A stretch of DNA of 64,000 bases, from the NCBI RefSeq assembly GCF_900119845.1, contig NZ_FPKU01000001.1, forward strand, positions 1,087,528 to 1,151,527, in the 5' to 3' direction. This DNA comes from Devosia enhydra. GTDB taxonomy: Bacteria; Pseudomonadota; Alphaproteobacteria; Rhizobiales; Devosiaceae. Positions 28,416-36,479 of this stretch are shown here, piece after piece (position 1 is the stretch's first letter; the number at the start of each line of letters is the position of its first letter). The notes beneath the pieces were generated by a model. That model did not search any database, was not told where the DNA came from, and saw nothing but the letters and a program-made list of their open reading frames with translations. Position numbers and translations under genes: made by a program.

Positions 28416-29411
28416 ATGGGTTTGCTCGCAAAAGTGCTGCTGGGGGCCGGACTGGCCGCCGCAATGACCGCCAGTGCCCTTCCGGCGCTGGCGCAGGAGC
28501 CGACGACCGTGCGCATCGGCTGGCTCAGGTCGAGCCTGTCGCTGATCATGCACCCGATCGCGGTGGAAGAAGGCTTTTATGCCAGGAACGGCATCAACCC
28601 CGTGGTCACCGAGGTGCGCTCGGGCGATGGCGGCATCGGCACGCAGTCGGTGATGACGGGGGATCTCGATATCTATATCGGGGTGGTGAGCGATGTGGCC
28701 AAGCTCAACTCCAACGCCAAGGATATAGGACAGGAGCCGCCGCTGGTGGTGGCGGCGCTGGGTTCGCCCGGAGCGACCAATCTCGTGCTGCGCAACGCTG
28801 TGCCGTTCGAGACCATCGCCGATATCAAGGGCCTGCGCATCGGGGTGAGCTCGCTGGGCTCGGCCCATCTTGTGACCTTCCGCCACTATCTGGCCGAACA
28901 GAACACCAGCGTTGAAGACCTGCAATTGCAGCTGGTGCGGGTTGGCGGCAGCGACATGCCGGCGGCGCTCGTGTCCAACCAGATCGACGGTTTCCTGCAT
29001 TCCCAGCCGACCCCGGCCATCGCCATCGCGACGGGGGAGGCCAAGCTCGTGCTGGCGCCGAGCCAGATGGGCACGGCCGGCACCTCGCCCAATGTCGGCA
29101 TCATCGCCTCGCGCAAATGGGCGGCCGAAAATGGCGACACCTTGGCCCGCGTGGTGAAATCGCTCCAGGAGGCAAGCGCCGCCTATTCCGCCATGCCGGT
29201 TGAGCGCGTGGTGGAGATCGCGGTGAAGTATCTGGGCGGCGACCCGGCCACCATCGCCGCATCGCATCCCTTCGTCGATCCGCGCATCGTCGATCTGCGC
29301 GCCGGCGCCGACACCTATTGGTCGGTGGAAATGTCGGCGATGAAGGAGCGCGGCGAAGTGGCCGAAAGCTTCGAACAGGCCGACATGTTCGATTTCGACC
29401 TCGCCCAGTAA
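28416..29411 (+). CDS. NitT/TauT-type substrate-binding protein 2
   Basis: 331 residues with a signal peptide (start MGLLAKVLLGAGLAAAMTAS, cleavage near ALAQE). It shares VRIGWL..SL, VPFETIADIKGLRIGVSSLGSAHLVTFRHYLAEQ, QIDGFLHSQPTPAIA and the C-terminal SAMKERGEVAESFEQADMFDFD with its neighbour. GGAGGAGG precedes the ATG. It is followed after 15 nt by a PrpD gene, so uptake and catabolism are one transcriptional unit. Confidence 0.92.
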   Translation: MGLLAKVLLGAGLAAAMTASALPALAQEPTTVRIGWLRSSLSLIMHPIAVEEGFYARNGINPVVTEVRSGDGGIGTQSVMTGDLDIYIGVVSDVAKLNSNAKDIGQEPPLVVAALGSPGATNLVLRNAVPFETIADIKGLRIGVSSLGSAHLVTFRHYLAEQNTSVEDLQLQLVRVGGSDMPAALVSNQIDGFLHSQPTPAIAIATGEAKLVLAPSQMGTAGTSPNVGIIASRKWAAENGDTLARVVKSLQEASAAYSAMPVERVVEIAVKYLGGDPATIAASHPFVDPRIVDLRAGADTYWSVEMSAMKERGEVAESFEQADMFDFDLAQ

Positions 29412-29426
29412 AGTCCAGAGGCCACG

Positions 29427-30818
29427 ATGAGCGAGGGCGTGTCGCGGGTTCTGTCGACCCATGTCGCAACGACGCGCAGCGCTGACCTGCCCCGCCATGC
29501 CATGGAGCAGGCCCGGCTCTCGCTCATCGATGCTTTGGGCGTCACGCTCGGGGCCAGCGGTCTCGGCGAAGGCTGCGATGCCTTTGCCGAGATTGCCCGC
29601 GAGACGGCGCCCGGCGGACATGCGGTGGTACCGGGCTACGGCTTTGCGACCTCCGCGCCCATGGCCGCCTGGGTCAATGGCGCGATGGCCCACGCCCTTG
29701 ATTTCGAGGACACCCATGACCATGCCATCGCCCATCCGCATGCGGCGGCGATTGCCGCTGCGCTGGCGCTGTGCGGCGACCCGGCGCGTCCGGTGAGCGG
29801 CACCGAACTGCTCGGAGCCATCGCCGTTTCAGGCGATCTCGTCTGCCGGCTGGCGGCGAGTTTCAGGGTCAATCCCGATGGCTTTGGCTGGCACACAACG
29901 CCATGGCTCGGGGTCTTTGGCGCGGCCACCGCAGCGGGCCAGTTGCTCGGGCTCGATGCCGACGGGATGCGCGCGGCCTGGTCGCTGGCGCTCTCGCAGA
30001 TGTCGTCCTTCGGCGCGCTCCGCCACAGCCCGGGCTCGCATATCCGCGCGGTGCGCGACGGCTTCGCGGCCAAGGCCGGAGTGCTGGGCGCCATGCTGGC
30101 AGCGCGCGGGGTTCTGGGCTTTGCCGAACCGCTCGAGGGCAAGGCCGGCTTTTTCGACGCGGTAGCACGGCGCGAGGTCGATACGGCGCCGATCCTCGAC
30201 GGGCTTGGAACGGTGTGGCGTGGCGCCGAAGTCAGCTTCAAGCCGTGGCCCTGCTGCCGGGGCACCCATTCCTATGTCGAGGCGGGGCTGCGCATCCGCG
30301 CCCTGCCGGGCTATTCGCTTTTGGCGCTGGGCGTCATCGAGGCAGTGGTGAGCGAGAAGAACCGCATGCTCTGCGAACCGACCGCGCACAAGCGGCGCCC
30401 CGATACGGCGATCGGCGCCAAGTTCAGCATTCCCTTCACGCTGGCGACCGCTTTGGTGAAGGGGCGGGTCGACCTCGCCTCGTTTTTCCCCGAGGCCCTG
30501 GCCGATGCCGAGGTGCTGGCGGTGGCAGAGCGGATCACCTGCCGGATCGACCCCACCATTCCTCTACGCGACACGGTCTCAGGCACGGTGCGGCTGAGCC
30601 TCGACGGCACCGGGCACGAAGTGCGGGTGTCGCCCGCGCCGGGCCATCCGGACCTGCCGATGACGCCGGCGCAAATGCGCGGCAAGTTCGAGGATTGCGC
30701 CAGCCACGCGCGCACAGCGCTTCCGCCCGGGCGCCGCGCGGCACTCTGGGCGCAATTGCAGGACGTCGCTTCCCTCCCCACGATGGGGCCCGTGATGGAC
30801 CTGATGCGGGCCGACTGA
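29427..30818 (+). CDS. MmgE/PrpD family protein (second copy)
   Basis: 463 residues, distant paralogue of the protein at 21962-23383. Family marks include ALGVTLGASGLGEG, NGAMAHALDFEDTHDHAIAHP, GWHTTPWLGVFGAATAAGQLLGLD and FKPWPCCRGTHSYVEA. Last gene of the transporter operon. Two different PrpD homologues under one IclR regulator point to successive dehydratase or isomerase steps on a polycarboxylate. The 3' end faces a histidine phosphatase gene, the stop codons lying within a shared palindrome. Confidence 0.92.
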   Translation: MSEGVSRVLSTHVATTRSADLPRHAMEQARLSLIDALGVTLGASGLGEGCDAFAEIARETAPGGHAVVPGYGFATSAPMAAWVNGAMAHALDFEDTHDHAIAHPHAAAIAAALALCGDPARPVSGTELLGAIAVSGDLVCRLAASFRVNPDGFGWHTTPWLGVFGAATAAGQLLGLDADGMRAAWSLALSQMSSFGALRHSPGSHIRAVRDGFAAKAGVLGAMLAARGVLGFAEPLEGKAGFFDAVARREVDTAPILDGLGTVWRGAEVSFKPWPCCRGTHSYVEAGLRIRALPGYSLLALGVIEAVVSEKNRMLCEPTAHKRRPDTAIGAKFSIPFTLATALVKGRVDLASFFPEALADAEVLAVAERITCRIDPTIPLRDTVSGTVRLSLDGTGHEVRVSPAPGHPDLPMTPAQMRGKFEDCASHARTALPPGRRAALWAQLQDVASLPTMGPVMDLMRAD

Positions 30819-30829
30819 GGCTCAGTCGG
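30811..30829. terminator. Compact bidirectional terminator covering both stop codons
   Basis: CCGACTGAG (30811-30819), one G, CTCAGTCGG (30821-30829). The palindrome contains the TGA of the plus-strand gene and the TGA of the minus-strand gene, and can fold as a 7-bp stem with a 5-nt loop in either transcript. T-runs are lacking. Confidence 0.45.
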
Positions 30830-31424
30830 GAGCGTCGAGCACCGGGCCGCCCGGGGCATAGTTGAAGAGCTCGAGGCGGAACGCATCCTCCCCCGGCTTG
30901 CGCGCGAGGATGGTGAGGCTGCCCGGCCCGACAGGAATGATCCGCCTGGGCTCGAGCCCGAGCAGCGCTTGCAGCAACGCGCGGATGACCCCGCCATGGC
31001 AGACGAGCAGCACCCGGTCGGCGGCCTCGAGCGCCGGGGCGACGACCCCGCTCGTGCGCGCGACGAAATCGGCCCAGAGTTCGCCGCCCGGCGGGGCCGC
31101 CTGCCCTGCTCGCCAGCCGCGATAACCCTCGGGGTCGGTCGCCACGATGTCGGCGATATCCCGACCGGTCCAGTCCCCGACATCGACTTCGCGCAGGCGC
31201 GGTTCGGGCACGGCGTCGGCAAAGCCGAGAAGTTCGGCCGTGCGATGGGCTCGCAAAAGATCGGAGGTCAGGGCGCGGTCGGGCGCGAGCGCGCGGATGG
31301 TGTCGGCCAGCGCCAGGGCCTGCGCTTCGCCCTTGTCGGAGAGCCCGATATTGGCCTGGCCTTGCAGCCGGCGCAGCGCGTTCCACTCGGATTCGCCATG
31401 CCGGACGAGAAGAAGCCGCTTCAT
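30822..31424 (-). CDS. Histidine phosphatase family protein (phosphoglycerate-mutase-like)
   Basis: 200-residue cytosolic phosphatase. Phosphohistidine motif LVRHGESEWN starts at about residue 6; the second His is in LLVCHGGVIRALL; TSDLLRAHRTAE and the acidic LREVDVGDWTG complete the fold. It overlaps the ABC ATPase gene above by 4 nt, so it is part of the transporter operon. This suggests dephosphorylation of an imported phosphorylated solute, which fits an AfuABC-like sugar-phosphate system. Confidence 0.9.
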   Translation of the reverse strand: MKRLLLVRHGESEWNALRRLQGQANIGLSDKGEAQALALADTIRALAPDRALTSDLLRAHRTAELLGFADAVPEPRLREVDVGDWTGRDIADIVATDPEGYRGWRAGQAAPPGGELWADFVARTSGVVAPALEAADRVLLVCHGGVIRALLQALLGLEPRRIIPVGPGSLTILARKPGEDAFRLELFNYAPGGPVLDAPD

Positions 31425-32455
31425 TGCAGACGCTCCCCTGTCGCTCCAAAGAGTGCGGCGGGGCTCGGTGGCAGGATGAAATGCACGCTGTCTCCAACCG
31501 TGAAATGCGGTGCCTGATCGACCACGGCGGTGAGCCGTCTGTCGCCCGATGTGCCGGTGATCATGATGCGGCCGGCAACGGGGCTCGCTTCGGCAAATTC
31601 GAAGGCGAGGCTGTCAGGCGTCGGCTGGGCGGAAACCCGCATGTCCTCGGGGCGATACATGAGGCTAACGCCCTGAGGATGGCCGGCGGCCAGAACCGGC
31701 GGCAGCGCCGAGACCGGCACGAGATTGGCTGGCGGGGTGCCCACGAAGGTCGCGACAAAGGCTGTCGCCGGTCTCGCCACCAGCTCCGCGGGCGGGCCGA
31801 ACTGCTCGACACGGCCGGCATTGAGCACCGCGACATGGCTCGCCATGGTCATCGCCTCGACCTGATCATGGGTGACATAGACCGAAGTAGCCCCGGTGGC
31901 GCGGTGCACGCGCAGCAATTCGGTGCGCATCTCGACGCGCAGCTTGGCATCGAGATTGGACAGCGGCTCATCGAACAGCAGGATGCCCGGCTTGGGCGCG
32001 ATCATCCGCGCGATGGCGACGCGCTGCTGCTGGCCCCCCGAAATCTCGTTGGGGTAGCGCTGCGCCAGCGCGCCGATGCCGAGCAGGCCCAGCACCTCGC
32101 TGACCCGCGCCTGCCGTTCGGCCTTGTCCAGCCCCTTGACCTTGAGCGGCCAGTCGACATTGCCAGCCACCGTCATATGCGGCCAGAGGGCGTAAGACTG
32201 GAAGACCAGCCCGACATTGCGGCGCGAGGGATCGATGGTCCAGCCCTTCTCGCCATCCGAGACGGTGTCCTCACCAAAGACGATGCGGCCGGCGCTGGGC
32301 GTTTCGAGGCCCGCCAGCATGCGCAGCATGGTGGATTTGCCGCAGCCGGAGGGCCCCACCAAAACGAGGAACGCGCCCTTGGGCACCTCGATGTTCACAT
32401 CCTTGACGGCATCGAAGCTGCCGAAGGACTTGCCGAGCGTTTCAAGGCGGATCAT
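31421..32455 (-). CDS. ABC transporter ATP-binding protein, FbpC/AfuC/PotA type
   Basis: 344 residues. Walker A GPSGCGKST, Q-loop FQSYALWPHM, signature [13 protein letters not shown], Walker B ILLFDEPLSNLD, H-loop THDQVEAM, then a C-terminal TOBE-type domain (LMYRPEDMRVS, and a final VDQAPHFTVGDSVHFILPP strand pair). This is the long class used by ferric iron, polyamine and sugar-phosphate importers. Lies 8 nt after the permease gene. Confidence 0.93.
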   Translation of the reverse strand: MIRLETLGKSFGSFDAVKDVNIEVPKGAFLVLVGPSGCGKSTMLRMLAGLETPSAGRIVFGEDTVSDGEKGWTIDPSRRNVGLVFQSYALWPHMTVAGNVDWPLKVKGLDKAERQARVSEVLGLLGIGALAQRYPNEISGGQQQRVAIARMIAPKPGILLFDEPLSNLDAKLRVEMRTELLRVHRATGATSVYVTHDQVEAMTMASHVAVLNAGRVEQFGPPAELVARPATAFVATFVGTPPANLVPVSALPPVLAAGHPQGVSLMYRPEDMRVSAQPTPDSLAFEFAEASPVAGRIMITGTSGDRRLTAVVDQAPHFTVGDSVHFILPPSPAALFGATGERLQ

Positions 32456-32463
32456 GTGCGTTC

Positions 32464-34200
32464 TCAGGACTTGAGCCAGGGCTGCGACTTGGTCTGGAGG
32501 CGATTGGCCAGAAGCGTCGCGGCGATGGAGATGACGAGAATGACGACGGTGATGGCGTTGGCGAACTGCCCGAAGCCTTCCGAGGCATAGCGGTAGGCCA
32601 GAACCGACAGCAGCGGCGTGGTGGGGGTGAAAAGCAGCACGACCAGCGAGAGATCGCGCATGATCTTGACGAAGACGATGAGTGCGCCGGCGGCCAGCCC
32701 CCGGCTCGCGAGCGGCACGGTGATAGCGAGAAGCCGGCGCGGGAAGCTCGCGCCCGTCATGCGGGCACTTTCATCGAGATCGCCCGACACCTGCTGGATC
32801 ACGGCCCGCCCGGTCTGCACCGCGAACGGCATCAGATAGGCCGTGGCGGCCAGAACGAGCAGCGGGAAGGTTCCGTAAAGCGCCGGCATCGGCCCGATTG
32901 GGGCGCCGAAGAGCGCGATATAGGCGGCCCCGAAGGCAATGCCGGGCACGAGCAGCGGCAAAAAGCTCAGCTGATTGATGGTACCCGAGAGCGGGCCCCT
33001 ACCATAGCGGGCCAAAACGAAGGCGACCAGCAGCCCGACGATCGTCGTGGTGATGGCCACCGCAACGCCCAGGCTCAGCGTCATGCCCGTGGCCGAAACG
33101 ATGAAGGGGTTCGAGAAAATGCCCGGCTGCCCTTGCGCAAAGCTCGGGTTGGACAGCCCCACCCAGTAATGCAGCGTCCAGTTCGAAAAGAGCGCCGAGG
33201 ACGAAGGGGCCAGCGATGACGCGATGAGGATCGCCACCGGAACGATGGTGGTCAAGACGCAGATCAAGAGCGCGGCGAGAAACAGCGGCATCCGCGCCGC
33301 GCCCAGATCGAAGCGCTTGGCGCGCCCGCCCTTGCCGGTGATGGTGGCGTAGGAGCGGCGCCCGGACACCACGGCATTGCCGGCCCAGAGGAACAGCGCC
33401 GAAATCAGGATCAGCAGGATGGCCACGACATAGCCACGCGCCGTCTGGCCCACTTCGATGAGCCCGAACAGCCGCGTCGCCATGGTCTGCATCCGTACAG
33501 GCAGGCCGAGCAGCGCGGGCGCCGCGAAATTGGAAACGGCGCCGGCAAAGGTCAGCGAAGCGCCGGCCACAACCGCCGGCAGTGCCACCGGCAGCACGAT
33601 GCCGAAGAGGATGCGGCCACGCTTGGCCCCGGCGATCTGCGCGGCTTCGACGAGATCGGAATTAACGGTCGCGAGCGCCGCCGCGATGACCGTGAAGGCG
33701 AGCGAATAATAGTGCGCGATGAGCACGATCAGCGTCGGCACCATGCCCCAGGAGAGCCAGTCGGGAATGGCGAGCCCGAGCCCTTCGAGAAAGCCCGACT
33801 GCCCTCCGACGCGCGAATTGCGGAACAGCGAGCCCCAGGCGAGCGCGGTGGCAAAGCTCGGGATCATGAAGGGCAGCGTGGCCAGAAGCCCGATGGTGCG
33901 GCGGAAGGGCACGTCGGTCATCACCACGAGCCAGGCGAGGAAGCCCCCGATCAGCACGCAGCCGCACGCCACCCCGACCCCGAGGATCAGCGTATTGCCG
34001 AGCGGCACCCAGAGCAGGTTGCGCGACAGCCGGCCGGTGGTCACTTCGCTCCAGGCGATGATGGCGCCGGGCGAGAGCGTATCGAGCACGATGCGCAAAA
34101 GCGGGGCGGCGATCAGCACGCCGACCAGCGCCAGAACGCTGAGCTTGAGCAGCAGCACGCCATCGAGGCGAAGGCCCTGCCGCAGGGTCATGGTGGACAT
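32464..34200 (-). CDS. Fused ABC transporter permease, FbpB/AfuB type
   Basis: 578-residue inner-membrane protein made of two permease units in tandem, with about 12 helices in all. Each half has an EAA-like loop: LVEAAQIAGAKRGRILFGIV in the first and LDESARMTGASFPRRLLAITV in the second. Fused permeases of this kind occur in FbpABC iron and AfuABC sugar-phosphate importers. Encoded between the binding protein and the ATPase; a hairpin sits in the 72 nt before it. Confidence 0.93.
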   Translation of the reverse strand: MSTMTLRQGLRLDGVLLLKLSVLALVGVLIAAPLLRIVLDTLSPGAIIAWSEVTTGRLSRNLLWVPLGNTLILGVGVACGCVLIGGFLAWLVVMTDVPFRRTIGLLATLPFMIPSFATALAWGSLFRNSRVGGQSGFLEGLGLAIPDWLSWGMVPTLIVLIAHYYSLAFTVIAAALATVNSDLVEAAQIAGAKRGRILFGIVLPVALPAVVAGASLTFAGAVSNFAAPALLGLPVRMQTMATRLFGLIEVGQTARGYVVAILLILISALFLWAGNAVVSGRRSYATITGKGGRAKRFDLGAARMPLFLAALLICVLTTIVPVAILIASSLAPSSSALFSNWTLHYWVGLSNPSFAQGQPGIFSNPFIVSATGMTLSLGVAVAITTTIVGLLVAFVLARYGRGPLSGTINQLSFLPLLVPGIAFGAAYIALFGAPIGPMPALYGTFPLLVLAATAYLMPFAVQTGRAVIQQVSGDLDESARMTGASFPRRLLAITVPLASRGLAAGALIVFVKIMRDLSLVVLLFTPTTPLLSVLAYRYASEGFGQFANAITVVILVISIAATLLANRLQTKSQPWLKS

Positions 34201-34229
34201 CGCTTTGTTCCGGTCCTTGCCGTTCTCAA

Positions 34230-34254
34230 GGGTCCCCGACCATGCCGGGAACCC
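34230..34254 (-). other. Intercistronic stem-loop between binding-protein and permease genes
   Basis: GGGTCCCCG (34230-34238) and CGGGAACCC (34246-34254) form a 9-bp stem with one mismatch and a 7-nt loop, 19 nt downstream of the binding-protein stop (minus strand). Not followed by T residues. Confidence 0.45.
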
Positions 34255-34272
34255 CGCTTGCGGGAGGAAAGA

Positions 34273-35409
34273 CTATTGCAGCGACAGCACGAGGTCGCCG
34301 ACCTCCTGCCGGATCTTGGCGGTGGCCGAGGGATCGATCGACCAGGCGATGAAGTCGGCGAGCGGCACCGCATCGGGGTGGCTGACGATATCGCTGCGGG
34401 TGGCATAGTCACCGGCGACGTAGAAGGGCGCAAAGCCCGCCCCGCCCGTCTCGCTGTCGTCCCCCATCAGGAAATCGATGGCGAGGCGCGCGGCGGCCGG
34501 ATGGGGCGCATTGGCGGCAACCGCCAGCACGGCCGGGAAGATGATGCCGTTGGACGGCTCGACGGTGTTGGCCACCTGCAGCGCCCAGCCCTCATCCTCA
34601 TTGTCGCGGCGGTCGGAGTAGGAGGTGAAGCCGACGGGCGGGTTCTGCTGGCCCTTGGCGCCGACGGCGGAATTGACGTCGTCGGTCGAGGACAGAAGGA
34701 TCAAGTCGTTCTCGAACAGATCGACGATGAACTGCTCGCCGGCATTGGTGATGCCATCATCAAGCGCGATGGGCTGGCCGAACTGCGCCTCATAGGCGTC
34801 GGCCATCTCATCGGCGCGCAGCACGAACTCGGTCATCAGGTCGAGATAATCGCCGCGCTGGAGCGGATCGACCATCAGCACCTTGCCCGCCCAGTCGGGC
34901 GTTGTCAGCTGCCAGAGATTGGTGATCGGCGACCCATCGGGATAGGCTTCCTCGTTATACATCAGCACCTTGGTGGAAAGGCGCTGGGCCAGCAGCGGCG
35001 ATTTCTCGTTGTCCTCGAGAAGCCCCTCGACGCGCGGCGGCACGTAGCGCGCCACGAGGCCTGGTTCCAGCAGATCGCGGAACACCACCGGCGCATCCGA
35101 AATGTAGACCACATCGACATTGGCGATGCCGGCGGTGGCCTCGGCCTTGATGCGGGTGATCTGCTCGGTGGAGGACATGTCATAGGCGATCATGTCGATG
35201 CCCGGATAGGCGGCCTCGAAGGCGGTCTCGACCCGCGCGATGCGGCTGGTGAAGGCATAAACGGTCACCGAGCCTTCGGCCTGGGCCAGCGGCAGCAGCT
35301 CCTCGGCGCTAAGCGCATCGAGGTTGGCATCCTGCGCATAGGCCGGCAGGGCGACGCCGGCGAGCAGCGCGAGGGCGAGAGTGGTCGTTCGGGCAGTCCT
35401 GTTGGTCAT
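34273..35409 (-). CDS. Extracellular substrate-binding protein, FbpA/AfuA-like
   Basis: 378 residues with a Sec signal peptide (hydrophobic TTTLALALLAGVALPAYAQ). The cluster D-type fold is indicated by GSVTVYAFTSRIARVETAFEAAYPG, YDMSSTEQITRIKAEATAG and NVDVVYISDA. Start supported by GGAGG 6 nt upstream. The paired Tyr that iron-binding FbpA uses is not evident near the C-terminus, so iron is not the obvious ligand. Context (RpiR regulator, phosphatase) favours a phosphorylated organic solute. First gene of a four-gene operon. Confidence 0.9.
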   Translation of the reverse strand: MTNRTARTTTLALALLAGVALPAYAQDANLDALSAEELLPLAQAEGSVTVYAFTSRIARVETAFEAAYPGIDMIAYDMSSTEQITRIKAEATAGIANVDVVYISDAPVVFRDLLEPGLVARYVPPRVEGLLEDNEKSPLLAQRLSTKVLMYNEEAYPDGSPITNLWQLTTPDWAGKVLMVDPLQRGDYLDLMTEFVLRADEMADAYEAQFGQPIALDDGITNAGEQFIVDLFENDLILLSSTDDVNSAVGAKGQQNPPVGFTSYSDRRDNEDEGWALQVANTVEPSNGIIFPAVLAVAANAPHPAAARLAIDFLMGDDSETGGAGFAPFYVAGDYATRSDIVSHPDAVPLADFIAWSIDPSATAKIRQEVGDLVLSLQ

Positions 35410-35448
35410 GGTTATCCTCCTCGGATTGAAGCGCCCCATGCGCTTCGA

Positions 35449-35495
35449 TGCACGCCGTTTTTCATGGTTAAGTGACACGTGCATGAAAACTTGCA
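35449..35495. promoter_or_regulatory. Putative RpiR operator pair before the AfuA-like gene
   Basis: Main box TGCATG-AAAA-CTTGCA at 35480-35495; degenerate box TGCACG-CCGT-TTTTCA at 35449-35464, 31 bp away (about three helical turns). The main box differs by one arm position from the rpiR promoter box at 36431-36446. An overlapping repeat GTTTTTCATG...CATGAAAAC also spans the site. The boxes lie 40 and 71 nt before the start codon. Confidence 0.6.
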
Positions 35496-35532
35496 GTATT
35501 GTGGCGAACGACGGCGCCTGCCGACGCTGCCG

Positions 35533-36369
35533 CTATTCGAAGGCGTCGATGAGCTGTCCCAGCTTTTCCAGATTGTCGAGCGAGCCGCGCGGATCGACCT
35601 TGGCCATCGCCAGAACCAAGCCGTTGCAGATGGCCATGGGCACGGTGAGGGTCTGGAACGCATCCTGCCGCCCTGCCCGGGGCGCGAACAGCAGATGCTG
35701 CGCGGCCGGCTGAAGCGATGGCCCGACCGTGCCCGAGACCACGACGCTCGCCGCCCCGATCCCGGCCGCATGCTCGAACAGCGCGGCGTAATGGGTCGGT
35801 TGGCGGCGAAAAGCGAAGCCGAACAGCGCGTCTTCTGGCCCCATGACCAGCAATTGCTCGGCCAGGTCGCGCCCGTCGCCTGTGAGCAGCACGACCGGCC
35901 GCCCCATGCGGCGCAGGCGCCGCTCCATCAGCACGGCGAGGGCCTGCGCATTGCCGCGCGCGAAGATGAAGATGCGGCGCGCCCCGGCGAGGGCCGCAGC
36001 AGCGGCAAGAATGGCCTCATCATCGAGATACTGCTCGATGCGCGCCAAGGCCTCGATTTCCTGCCGGATGAGGTCGGACAAGAGCCCCGCCTCGGTGCCC
36101 TGCTGCAAGGTGTTGCGCACCCGTGCCGCCGGATCGGCGCGCACGATGAACTCTTCCTGGATCGCCGCGCGGAACCGGGAATAACTGGGATAGCCGAGCT
36201 TCTTGGCAAGACGCGATGCCGTCGCCTCATGCACGCCGATGCTCTGGGCCAGATTGCTCGCCGTGCCCAGCGCCACGTCGCGCGGGCTGTTGAGAATCTG
36301 CTTGATGAGCTGGTGCTCCGCAGGCGTCAGCTGCTCGGCCACCTCGCGGAATCGGTCAATAACGGACAT
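35533..36369 (-). CDS. RpiR-family transcriptional regulator (HTH + SIS domain)
   Basis: 278 residues. The N-terminal HTH_6 domain contains LGTASNLAQSIGVHEATASRLAKKLGYPSYSRFR. The C-terminal SIS sugar-phosphate-binding domain starts near residue 105 (RRIFIFARGNAQALAVLMERRLRRMG). RpiR proteins sense phosphorylated sugars. Start supported by GGGAGAAG upstream. It reads in the same direction as the AfuABC-like operon that begins 123 nt beyond its stop, and both promoters carry the same paired box, so autoregulation and control of the transporter are likely. Confidence 0.93.
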   Translation of the reverse strand: MSVIDRFREVAEQLTPAEHQLIKQILNSPRDVALGTASNLAQSIGVHEATASRLAKKLGYPSYSRFRAAIQEEFIVRADPAARVRNTLQQGTEAGLLSDLIRQEIEALARIEQYLDDEAILAAAAALAGARRIFIFARGNAQALAVLMERRLRRMGRPVVLLTGDGRDLAEQLLVMGPEDALFGFAFRRQPTHYAALFEHAAGIGAASVVVSGTVGPSLQPAAQHLLFAPRAGRQDAFQTLTVPMAICNGLVLAMAKVDPRGSLDNLEKLGQLIDAFE

Positions 36370-36400
36370 TGTCTTCTCCCTGCCCGCAGACATACCGCGT

Positions 36401-36446
36401 CGCACGTTACCTTGCAATACGATTCATTTATGCAAGCTCGCTTGCA
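36401..36446. promoter_or_regulatory. Putative RpiR operator pair in its own promoter
   Basis: Main box TGCAAG-CTCG-CTTGCA at 36431-36446, nearly a perfect palindrome; weaker box CGCACG-TTAC-CTTGCA at 36401-36416, exactly 30 bp away. The pair lies 32 and 62 nt upstream of the rpiR start and also just before the divergent pseudouridine synthase gene. Confidence 0.6.
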
Positions 36447-36479
36447 GGTCGATTTTCCCCCGAAGGAGACCCCGAACCG

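Noticed and set aside
27231-29741. 836-codon open frame on the minus strand across the NitT/TauT binding-protein genes
   Set aside because: It is antisense to two well-supported genes with signal peptides and family motifs. Its His/Arg/Gly-rich translation is a by-product of high GC at third codon positions.
33712-35475. 587-codon plus-strand open frame opposite the FbpB/FbpA-like genes
   Set aside because: Shadow of real minus-strand coding sequence; no family motif, no ribosome site, and it would cross two gene boundaries.
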